Program-made: the position numbers and the translations under genes
Shown: positions 1-6,339 of the stretch, piece by piece
Position numbering within the stretch: the stretch's first letter is position 1
How the letters are laid out: every line of letters begins with the position of its first letter
NCBI GenBank assembly: GCA_964561495.1
Contig: CAZLPW010000047.1
Location: 1-15,799, forward strand
DNA: 15,799 bases
Origin: CAZLPW01 sp964561495
GTDB taxonomy: Bacteria; Fidelibacterota; Marinisomatia; Marinisomatales; UBA1611
Direction: 5' to 3'
The notes under the pieces: generated by a model
Told to the model about the DNA's origin: nothing
What the model saw: the letters and a program-made list of their open reading frames with translations, nothing else
Databases searched by the model: none

Positions 1-169
1 TTGGTTTGTTTTTGGAAAGATGAGCAACAATTTGGTGGCCATATAGATTAAAATCAATCCAACAATCAGACTCTCTACCTAGGCTACATCCTAAAATATC
101 CGTGTAGAACTGTCTAGCTTGTTCCAAATCACTGACTGGAAAAGCTAAATGAAAAGGATAGCTACTCAT
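1..169 (-). CDS. VOC family protein (glyoxalase/dioxygenase fold), N-terminal part
   Basis: This gene starts at an ATG at 169 and runs off the left edge, so only the first 56 codons are present. The start MSSYPFHLAFPVSDLEQARQ, followed by FYTDILGC, is the typical first beta-alpha unit of the vicinal oxygen chelate fold. His7 sits where the first metal ligand usually lies. A GHQIVAH segment near residue 50 recalls a bacterial VOC subgroup annotated as glyoxalase or dioxygenase. The substrate cannot be told. The start lies 9 bases after the stop of the Rieske gene, so it is probably the last visible member of that operon. No clear Shine-Dalgarno is seen, which fits translational coupling. Confidence 0.85.
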   Translation of the reverse strand, partial: MSSYPFHLAFPVSDLEQARQFYTDILGCSLGRESDCWIDFNLYGHQIVAHLSKNKP

Positions 170-178
170 CAATAATTT

Positions 179-595
179 TTAATCAGTCATATCAATGCCA
201 ACCCAGACATGATCATCTTCTACTTTTGTGAGAAATGTTTCTACTGGCCTAGGGTCCATTGACATCATCTCTTTTGCATCATCATCAAACTTAGAAAATA
301 GCCACGTCATAAATTTTTCAAATCCTTTTACATTAAGCCATTCTTTTACTTCTCCTGTTTCGTATGAAAAGTCACTCGCGTGGAATTTACAGTGTACGGT
401 CTTGTCCTTCTTATTACACCCTCCCAAGTTCAGGGCTAGACCCAAATGAGGGCATCTATTATTAATAGCATAAAACCCATCATTATCTTTCACTACTAAT
501 ATATCATCGCGTTTGACTTTGCATAATTGTTCAGGCTCATCATCAAAACTTTTGACATCAGCTAGTTTAGTCCACTCAATATTATTAGCTCCCAT
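179..595 (-). CDS. Stand-alone Rieske-type [2Fe-2S] protein
   Basis: A soluble 138-residue protein with one Rieske domain. The cluster ligands are C48-P-H50 and C69-K-F-H72, spaced C-x-H-x18-C-x2-H. There is no signal peptide or membrane helix, so it is probably a cytoplasmic electron carrier or redox sensor. It is clearly paralogous to the last 130 residues of the adjacent cyclase fusion: both share the DDILVVK or EDILVVK strand, a TGEVxEW motif after the second ligand pair, an unusual segment of about 30 residues, and the ending VWVG. The bc1-type disulfide cysteines are absent. The start at 595 has an AGGGG Shine-Dalgarno about 9 bases upstream and lies 15 bases after the fusion gene. It could serve as redox partner of the fusion protein or as the ferredoxin of an oxygenase, but no oxygenase large subunit is visible here. 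Confidence 0.88.
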   Translation of the reverse strand: MGANNIEWTKLADVKSFDDEPEQLCKVKRDDILVVKDNDGFYAINNRCPHLGLALNLGGCNKKDKTVHCKFHASDFSYETGEVKEWLNVKGFEKFMTWLFSKFDDDAKEMMSMDPRPVETFLTKVEDDHVWVGIDMTD

Positions 596-610
596 ATTAT
601 TTACCCCTAT

Positions 611-1948
611 TTAATTAATCTCTAATCCAACCCAGACAGATCCTTCGTGCTCTTTTATACGATAGACATCTACAGGGATCTGTTCCATTTCTGCGACCTC
701 TTTTGCTTCAGCATTTAATCCAATTTTACCAAGCATCTTCTTAAAATTACTCATTCTCATCCACTCTCTTACTTCTCCTGTCTTATAGCAGAACGATGTC
801 TTATGCCATCGACAGGCTATAGTTTCATTTTTCATGTCAATGTCACTCCCACAGAGACTAAGCAACGCATGAGGACATTTATCATTGAGAGCAAAAAACT
901 TGTTCTCTATTTTTACTACAAGTATATCTTCCCTGTTAAACCTAAACACTTGCTGAGGAGTCTCATCAAAAGAATCTATCGCAGAACATTTTTTCCAAGA
1001 CAAGTTACCTTCAATTATTTCATCTTCCTTAGATTGTGCATCATCAAATTTTATATCTTCAACCTCATGCAGAGTTACCCTGCCTTCTATACCAGGGAGA
1101 TTTGTTCTCATAAAATCTTTTATCACCAGAGAGTCCTTTATTTCCTCATAAACCTCATCGGAGATAAGCACCCTAGACTGAAATTGTTTGTTCGCGGATT
1201 CAACCCGACTCGCAAAGTTCATAGCATCTCCAATAGCTGTAAATCTTTTGGATTTTCCTGCTCCGATGTCTCCTACCACGGCCTCACCCCAATGGATACC
1301 AATACCAATATCAAAATCTTTACCATACATTGTCTTAAGATATGGTTTCATATCATCCATCTCGGTTGACATATCTAAAGCAGATTTAACTGCAGACTGT
1401 GCTGGATTTGGTTCATCGTTAAGACCAAAAATTGCAACCATACCATCACCAATATAATTATCCACTATACCTTTGTTGCTTTCAACAGATTTTACCATTC
1501 TATTGAAATATCTGTTTAAAATAAAGACAACGTCATAGGGTGTCAATTTTTCAGAAAATGGTGTGAATCCTCTAATATCACTAAAGAGAATAGCTATCTT
1601 TTTTGTTTCCCCTAGCCGGCCAGAGATAACATTCTCACTTCTAGATTCGATATCCTCTTTATTAAGGACCAATCTTCGGACAGTCACATCGCCTGAAATA
1701 GTTGTCTGACAAGATAGTCTGAACTCTTCTGTGGTGTGAGCCTTTTGTTTTAGAGCTTTTTCTTTTTCGGTTTCAGGAGAACAGTTTTCAACACCCTCCA
1801 AAACAAGCAGCCTACATGTTGTACATTTACCCTCTCCACCACACGCATTAACATGAGGGATATCATTGTCTAAAGCTGTCTGAAGAATTGAGGTGTCTCC
1901 AGAGAGCTCAAACGTTTTATTATCTGGTAAAATCGTTATTTTTGGCAT
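611..1948 (-). CDS. Ferredoxin - class III nucleotide cyclase - Rieske fusion protein
   Basis: A three-domain 445-residue protein without membrane helices. Residues 1-95 are a plant-type 2Fe-2S ferredoxin with C36-x5-C42-x2-C45-x34-C80. Residues 115-300 are a class III adenylate/guanylate cyclase domain: metal-binding Asp124 (FSDIRGF) and Asp168 (YIGDG), adenine-contacting Asp241, and transition-state Asn244 and Arg248 (IGDAMNFASR). The position that usually carries the purine-selecting Lys before YIGD is Asn164, so ATP preference is likely but not certain. Residues 316-445 are a Rieske domain with C358-P-H360 and C379-R-W-H382. Ferredoxin-cyclase proteins are known in bacteria; a Rieske domain added at the C-terminus is unusual as far as I know. 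I infer a cytoplasmic, redox- or oxygen-responsive cAMP synthase. It follows the aminotransferase after 27 bases, with no obvious Shine-Dalgarno. No cyclic-nucleotide receptor is seen in the window. Confidence 0.9.
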   Translation of the reverse strand: MPKITILPDNKTFELSGDTSILQTALDNDIPHVNACGGEGKCTTCRLLVLEGVENCSPETEKEKALKQKAHTTEEFRLSCQTTISGDVTVRRLVLNKEDIESRSENVISGRLGETKKIAILFSDIRGFTPFSEKLTPYDVVFILNRYFNRMVKSVESNKGIVDNYIGDGMVAIFGLNDEPNPAQSAVKSALDMSTEMDDMKPYLKTMYGKDFDIGIGIHWGEAVVGDIGAGKSKRFTAIGDAMNFASRVESANKQFQSRVLISDEVYEEIKDSLVIKDFMRTNLPGIEGRVTLHEVEDIKFDDAQSKEDEIIEGNLSWKKCSAIDSFDETPQQVFRFNREDILVVKIENKFFALNDKCPHALLSLCGSDIDMKNETIACRWHKTSFCYKTGEVREWMRMSNFKKMLGKIGLNAEAKEVAEMEQIPVDVYRIKEHEGSVWVGLEIN

Positions 1949-1975
1949 AATAGAGTGATATTATTACTTTATAAT

Positions 1976-3088
1976 TTAATTCAAAGATCGTAAAAATTTT
2001 TCTATTCTTTGAAGCGCATCTCTTACATACTCAGTTGGTGTACCATAGCCTATTCTAACGTAGCCTTCCATCCCGTGCCAAGTACCAGCGGTAAGTAGTA
2101 CACTGAAATCATCACGCAATTTATACACAAAATCCTGAGACTGCATTTTGATGTTTAATTTTACAAACGAAATTGCGGCTGCATCTGGCCTTGAGAGAGT
2201 TAATTGCGGAATATTTTTAGACCACGAATGTAGCATGTTTAAATTATGATTCAGGTGCTCTTTGGTTCGATTTAAAATTTTCATCCTCCTATCATATTGC
2301 ATAATCCTAGATGCAACCCAATCGCTTAAGTAAGCAACATTGATAACCGTATAATCATGAAAAGACCACGCTCTCTTAATATACTCTTCAGATCCTACTC
2401 CCCATCCAATCCTAAGCCCAGGGAGACTATAGGCCTTCGATAGTCCCGCATTGACAACCGTTTTTTTGGTTGCGCCTACAAAACTTCGACATTCTTTCCC
2501 ATCAAGCTCTGCTCCTCTATAGACTTCATCAGATAATAACCAGCAGTCATTTTCTTCACAAATATTAATAACCTCTTCCATGATACTCTCTTTCATTATC
2601 GAACCAGTTGGGTTATTGGGATTGCAAACTGCCACCATTTTTGTTTTTGAGGTTACCAAAGATCTGAGTTCACTTATATCCCACTGCCAGCCTAAATCCT
2701 GATGCAGATAAAGCTCTTTAACCTCAATCCCAAAACTTCTCGCTAGACCTAAAAGCTGTGGGTAATTTGGCAACATGTATATCATCTCATCTCCTGGCTC
2801 AAGCTGAGACATAACTGCTAAAAAATTAGCTTCGGCAGAGCCCGAAGTAATCAAAACATTATCAGGACCTATAGGATCACCATACATTTTGGCAATCATA
2901 TTTCGAAGTGCTGGAGTTCCATTTGTATATCCATAAAATAATTCAGTATTTAAAATCTCTTCTTGCTCTTCATTGGTTAATATTTCTTTTAACTTTAAAG
3001 GGTGGACCCCACTCTCTGAGAGGTTAAAGTCTACCTCATTCTCAAATAGTGACTGATTCCTTTCTAACTCAAAGACCTCAAACTGCAT
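1976..3088 (-). CDS. PLP-dependent aminotransferase, class I/II (fold type I)
   Basis: A 370-residue aminotransferase. Visible family features (numbered from the start chosen here) are the cofactor loop TSGSAEAN at 81-88, the NPNNPTG motif at 156-162, SDEVY with Asp187 and Tyr190 that hold the PLP ring, the Schiff-base Lys218 in GLSKAYSLPGLRIGW, and an Arg in YVRIGYG near the C-terminus for the substrate carboxylate. A longer reading from 3148 exists, but the start at 3088 is better: it has a strong AAGGAG 7 bases upstream, and the extra 20 residues are basic and unlike the family. This start overlaps the stop of the cyclodeaminase-like gene by 11 bases, so the two are probably translationally coupled. 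The VYRGAE stretch recalls capreomycidine-synthase-like members, but the substrate is unknown. It is not a class V enzyme such as BhcA. It probably acts on the product or substrate of the two upstream enzymes. Confidence 0.9.
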   Translation of the reverse strand: MQFEVFELERNQSLFENEVDFNLSESGVHPLKLKEILTNEEQEEILNTELFYGYTNGTPALRNMIAKMYGDPIGPDNVLITSGSAEANFLAVMSQLEPGDEMIYMLPNYPQLLGLARSFGIEVKELYLHQDLGWQWDISELRSLVTSKTKMVAVCNPNNPTGSIMKESIMEEVINICEENDCWLLSDEVYRGAELDGKECRSFVGATKKTVVNAGLSKAYSLPGLRIGWGVGSEEYIKRAWSFHDYTVINVAYLSDWVASRIMQYDRRMKILNRTKEHLNHNLNMLHSWSKNIPQLTLSRPDAAAISFVKLNIKMQSQDFVYKLRDDFSVLLTAGTWHGMEGYVRIGYGTPTEYVRDALQRIEKFLRSLN

Positions 3089-4037
3089 TTGTTCTCTCCT
3101 TATATGATTCATAGACCGCTTTTGCAATCTGGATATCCTGTACCGCAACGCCAGTAAGATCAGCTATTGTAATCTGACTTGGATCTACTCTACCCTTAAC
3201 TTTTTTATTTAAAATATCTCCTAATTCAATTAGATCCTCTTTTTGAATTAGTTTGGATCTAATACCATGAGAAATTTCACCACGAATTATACACTGTGAA
3301 ATACTATCAGCAATCAAAAGATCTGCTTTCTCTAATAGCTTAGTTGTTAGTTCCTGTTTATCGGGAGTGTCTGAACCCATAGCTGTAATGTGAGTACCAG
3401 GTTTAATATGGTTTGCATCTATTAAAGGCTCAGTCCCAGCAGTTGCGGTAATAATTAGATTGCAATTATTTGTTAAAAACTCAATATCAGAACTATACTT
3501 TACATTGAAGCCCTCTTCCTCCATATCACGTTTATAAACTTTCATTTTATCTTCATTACGACCCCATACAATTACCTGACGACATGGTGTAATATTTTTC
3601 AAATAAAGTACCTGCATCCTTGCCTGTAATCCTGTTCCAGCCACACCAATTGACTCTACCTCATTGGAAAATTCTTTAGCACAGATAACACCTGCAACTG
3701 CTGTACGAACATCTGTAAGATATGCATTATCAAGTAGAATCGCTTCACACTCTCCAGTTTTCTGTTTAAAGAGCAACATCATACCCTGGCCATTAGGTAT
3801 TCCAATATCAATGTTTTCGAAAAACCCAGAGGCAATTTTTACAACGTAATAATCTTCACCCTCTATATATCCATATTTAATATGTACATCTCCAGGGGGA
3901 TTTTCAAAAGACAATTCTCCAACTGGGGGGACTACGCATTTCCCTTCAGAATAGGCAATAAAACCATCTCTAATTAAAGAAAGTGGATCCAAATCAGATA
4001 AAATATTTTTTATTTCATCTTCATATAAAATTTTCAT
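3078..4037 (-). CDS. Ornithine cyclodeaminase / mu-crystallin family oxidoreductase, EutC-like
   Basis: A 319-residue NAD(P)-dependent protein of the ornithine cyclodeaminase/mu-crystallin family. The substrate half carries Lys54 and Lys67 and the LTDVRTA signature with Arg111. The Rossmann half has GTGLQAR at 134-140, and GSDTPDKQEL at 221-230 holds the conserved acidic residue. Spacing and wording (the KIASGFFEN and LLDNAYLTDVRTA stretches) resemble EutC of ectoine operons and relatives such as imine reductases of the BhcD type. The second strand ends WGRN, and an Arg there hints at NADP(H). Likely activities are reduction of an imine or cyclodeamination; the substrate is not shown by the sequence. 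Its ATG overlaps the stop of the dehydratase gene in an ATGA junction (4034-4037), and its own end overlaps the aminotransferase start. EutB/EutC pairs are a known gene pairing, which supports a shared pathway. Confidence 0.87.
   Translation of the reverse strand: MKILYEDEIKNILSDLDPLSLIRDGFIAYSEGKCVVPPVGELSFENPPGDVHIKYGYIEGEDYYVVKIASGFFENIDIGIPNGQGMMLLFKQKTGECEAILLDNAYLTDVRTAVAGVICAKEFSNEVESIGVAGTGLQARMQVLYLKNITPCRQVIVWGRNEDKMKVYKRDMEEEGFNVKYSSDIEFLTNNCNLIITATAGTEPLIDANHIKPGTHITAMGSDTPDKQELTTKLLEKADLLIADSISQCIIRGEISHGIRSKLIQKEDLIELGDILNKKVKGRVDPSQITIADLTGVAVQDIQIAKAVYESYKERTNAV
3096..3101 (-). promoter_or_regulatory. Shine-Dalgarno that sets the aminotransferase start
   Basis: The sequence AAGGAG, read on the minus strand, lies 7 bases before the ATG at 3088. 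It is inside the end of the upstream cyclodeaminase-like gene. It favours the ATG at 3088 over the in-frame ATG at 3148. Confidence 0.75.
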
Positions 4038-4990
4038 AATACATCTTTCAGGGTTTCTAAACTTATGTTAGAGCCACAAATTATAACCCCAACGCGCTGG
4101 CCCTTAATATTATTTTTTAATTTTCTTAATGCAGCAACTGTCGTTCCCGCAGCCCCCTCTATAAGTTGATGCTCAAGGCTCATATATTTTACCATAGAAT
4201 CTATTATCTCATTCTCCTCAACGAGAACAGTCTGATCGATCAAATCACAGCACAGATTAAAGGTCATAGAGTCCTTTTCAACGCCACCAGCAGTTCCATC
4301 AGATAACGTTGGACTAGACTCAAGATCTAGAATTTTTCCTGCATCCATAGAGTGAATCATTACCGCTGAGTTTTTTGGAGAACAACCTATTACACTAACA
4401 CCTGGAATTTTCTTTTTTAGATAAGCAGAAATCCCACTTATAAGTCCGCCTCCGCCTACTGACACAATTACTGAATCAAACCCATCTGCCTGCTCTTCCA
4501 TTTCAAGACCTACTGTACCCTGACCAGCAATAACTGATAGATCATTGTATGGTGAAATATACTCTCTAGAACTAGATTCACTAACCTCTCTGCCTTTTTT
4601 TTCAGACTCAATACAGTCAGTGCCATAGAATTCAATATTCGCACCATAAAGCTTCATATTATCTACTTTTGCATCAGAAGCATCTTCTGGAACATAAATA
4701 GTGGCAGGGATACCCAATTTTTGTGATCCATATGCAACAGCCGCACCATGGTTTCCTGTTGACGCTGATATCACGCCTTTACTTTTTTCTTCTTCCGATA
4801 GTGAAAGTAGTTTGTTTATGGCACCGCGAGCTTTAAAAGAGCCTGTTACCTGAAGGCTCTCTAATTTAAAGAAGACCTCACACCCAAGATCATTAGAGAA
4901 TGCTGATGAATAAATAAATGGTGTTTTACGAACAAATGAACTTATTTGCTTATACGCTACTATAACATTATTATATATATCAGTATTCAC
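4034..4990 (-). CDS. PLP-dependent serine/threonine dehydratase-like enzyme (EutB-like, fold type II)
   Basis: A 318-residue fold-type II PLP enzyme (threonine ammonia-lyase/serine racemase group). The Schiff-base Lys53 lies in TGSFKARGA, the substrate loop is SASTGNHG, and a phosphate-binding glycine loop SVGGGGLISG follows. There is no C-terminal ACT regulatory domain, so it belongs to the short catabolic type. The frame stays open to a TTG at 5044, but that codon is in the loop of the terminator at 5030-5058; the GTG at 4990 gives the normal family length and is preferred. Only weak Shine-Dalgarno pairing precedes it. It probably eliminates water and ammonia from a hydroxy-amino acid, giving a 2-oxoacid or imine. 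The next gene is EutC-like, so hydroxyectoine breakdown, beta-hydroxyaspartate use, or a different amino acid are all possible. The family call is firm, the substrate open. Confidence 0.87.
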   Translation of the reverse strand: MNTDIYNNVIVAYKQISSFVRKTPFIYSSAFSNDLGCEVFFKLESLQVTGSFKARGAINKLLSLSEEEKSKGVISASTGNHGAAVAYGSQKLGIPATIYVPEDASDAKVDNMKLYGANIEFYGTDCIESEKKGREVSESSSREYISPYNDLSVIAGQGTVGLEMEEQADGFDSVIVSVGGGGLISGISAYLKKKIPGVSVIGCSPKNSAVMIHSMDAGKILDLESSPTLSDGTAGGVEKDSMTFNLCCDLIDQTVLVEENEIIDSMVKYMSLEHQLIEGAAGTTVAALRKLKNNIKGQRVGVIICGSNISLETLKDVL

Positions 4991-5029
4991 TCTATCAAAT
5001 CTTACACCAACTGATATTAGTGAATAAAC

Positions 5030-5058
5030 AAAAAACCCTGCCAAAAGCAGGGTTTTTT
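5030..5058 (-). terminator. Intrinsic terminator after the beta-barrel gene
   Basis: A perfect 12-base-pair stem (AAAAAACCCTGC at 5030-5041 pairing with GCAGGGTTTTTT at 5047-5058) encloses a 5-base loop. On the minus strand it ends in a T-run and lies 18 bases after the stop of the outer-membrane protein gene. The symmetry would let it work in both directions, although no plus-strand gene reaches it. It separates the beta-barrel gene from the EutB-like operon. Confidence 0.92.
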
Positions 5059-5076
5059 GATATTAAACAATTGGTC

Positions 5077-5703
5077 TTACCAAGAATAGCCTATCCCAAT
5101 ATGAGGAAAAGCAAGCGACCCAACATCTGCTACAATCGTAGGTGAGAGTCCGAGCTTAAAAGTAAGTCCACCATCAGGATTCTGGTATCTTAGTCCAACA
5201 GAAGTGTAGAAGTTTAGCAGTCCGCCATCTTCTGTTATACTTAGACCTCCAACATCTCCGCTTACACCACCTGTAAATGAGACCATCCAGTAGGAAATTC
5301 CTGCTCCTACCTCAGCCTTAAATTTATTACCAAAGAAATAGTGTGCACCAACAGTCACTGGGTTTACACTAATCTCAGTAGTAACAGTAGTCCAGCCAGA
5401 GGCATAGTCATAGCTCATTGTTGAAGATTCAGCAGTGAAGCCACCGTAACTAACTCTAGCAGNNNNNNNNNNATTCCAAAAATCTACATAGCCATTTTCA
5501 TCGACCCCATAACCCTCTGATGTGGCTGTAAAACCACCATAACTAACTCTGGCAGCGAGCTTATCCATTACCATTCTCTCATAGCTAAAACCACCTAAAA
5601 GGCCAACACCTAAAAATTCACCATAAACGTGATTTGTTTGTGCCTTCAGTGGTTGCAAAGAACAACAAAGCAACAGAGCCGCGATTATTGACTTTATTTT
5701 CAT
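5077..5703 (-). CDS. Outer-membrane beta-barrel protein with assembly gap
   Basis: A secreted protein that reads as 208 residues across a 10-N gap. It starts with a clear signal peptide (MKIKSIIAALLLCCSLQPLKAQ, cleaved after KAQ or nearby) and continues with alternating, aromatic- and glycine-rich strands typical of small outer-membrane beta-barrels, ending in GIGYSW with a terminal aromatic residue as barrels usually have. The ATG at 5703 follows an AAGGAG. The motif ARVSYGGFTA appears twice, once on each side of the gap, followed by different loop sequences. This suggests that two contigs with similar ends were joined. The true length, the loop at the gap and even whether both halves come from one gene are therefore uncertain. 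Its function is unknown; such proteins are porin-like or adhesive. Confidence 0.72.
   Translation of the reverse strand: MKIKSIIAALLLCCSLQPLKAQTNHVYGEFLGVGLLGGFSYERMVMDKLAARVSYGGFTATSEGYGVDENGYVDFWNXXXXARVSYGGFTAESSTMSYDYASGWTTVTTEISVNPVTVGAHYFFGNKFKAEVGAGISYWMVSFTGGVSGDVGGLSITEDGGLLNFYTSVGLRYQNPDGGLTFKLGLSPTIVADVGSLAFPHIGIGYSW
5463..5472. other. Assembly gap (10 N)
   Basis: Ten N bases lie inside the beta-barrel gene. A round length of 10 is a scaffolding placeholder rather than a measured distance. About 30 bases on the left edge (5432-5462) resemble 5524-5554 on the right, with roughly 5 mismatches in 31 by eye, so the joined ends overlap in homology. Confidence 0.97.
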
Positions 5704-5815
5704 TATAACTCCTTGTATTAAGTTTTACCCTGACCACTCACTAGCGTAAGCCATCAGTGTTATCCTTGTATATTAAGACAAATATATTAAATAAGTAAGA
5801 AATATATATTTATTG

Positions 5816-6322
5816 CTATTTCTCATAAATAACTTCCCACTTAGTCATTTCTTTGGCGATACCCTTACCAATAAAATATGATATACCGCCCCACAATAAG
5901 GCACCTACTAAAAACTCACCCGCACTCGGTTTGTCTGGATTATCAAGTTCTTTAGTCTGCTGCTGACCTGTATACCAATCAAATTGTGTAGTCGTTGTTT
6001 TACTTGGCTGACTAAGCCAAAGCAATGCATTTACCCCAATACATGCACCCGCACAGGTCTTTGGTGTGCTCTGGTCACCACCCACTCTTACCTCAATCTT
6101 ACTTATTTCTGATAGCGCCTGAGTTTTTTTTTCTTCCCCAACGGTATATGTGACTTGCTCAGAGCTAATAGATAGATCTTTCACATTTATTTTTTGAACA
6201 AATCCATTATTATTAAAATAAACTTTAGCTTCTTCATAGCTTTTTAATTCCAGACCCGTATTTGGATCAATCTGACCAGAGCAAACAGAAAATATTAGAC
6301 AGAGTGAAATGATTTTTTTCAT
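5816..6322 (-). CDS. Secreted protein of unknown function
   Basis: A 168-residue protein that I do not recognise. It has a short signal peptide (MKKIISLCLIFSVCSG, cleavage probably before Gln17); Cys14 does not sit in a good lipobox. A beta-rich central part contains YTVGEEKKTQALSEISKIEV, which recalls proteins whose strands describe a value converted by internal switches. Two hydrophobic stretches follow: CAGACIGVNALLWL near residues 89-102 and a glycine-rich LVGALLWGGISYFIGKGIA near 138-156. These could be membrane-associated or glycine-zipper helices. A charged tail ends the protein. It lies 17 bases after the lipoprotein gene and about 112 bases before the beta-barrel gene, so an envelope role is likely. 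AAAGGG precedes the start. Confidence 0.75.
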   Translation of the reverse strand: MKKIISLCLIFSVCSGQIDPNTGLELKSYEEAKVYFNNNGFVQKINVKDLSISSEQVTYTVGEEKKTQALSEISKIEVRVGGDQSTPKTCAGACIGVNALLWLSQPSKTTTTQFDWYTGQQQTKELDNPDKPSAGEFLVGALLWGGISYFIGKGIAKEMTKWEVIYEK

Positions 6323-6339
6323 TATGGACCCTTTACAAT

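Noticed and set aside
803..1369. Plus-strand open frame of 188 codons opposite the cyclase fusion
   Set aside because: It lies antisense to a gene with three intact domains, has no family-like motif, and its residue make-up is that of a shadow frame.
3089..3148. Longer N-terminus for the aminotransferase
   Set aside because: The additional residues are basic and overlap the previous gene by 71 bases; AAGGAG is placed correctly for the ATG at 3088.
5704..5815. Promoter upstream of the beta-barrel gene
   Set aside because: A TATATTTG that resembles the Bacteroidota -7 motif is present (5779-5786), but no matching -33 element or good sigma70 pair was found.
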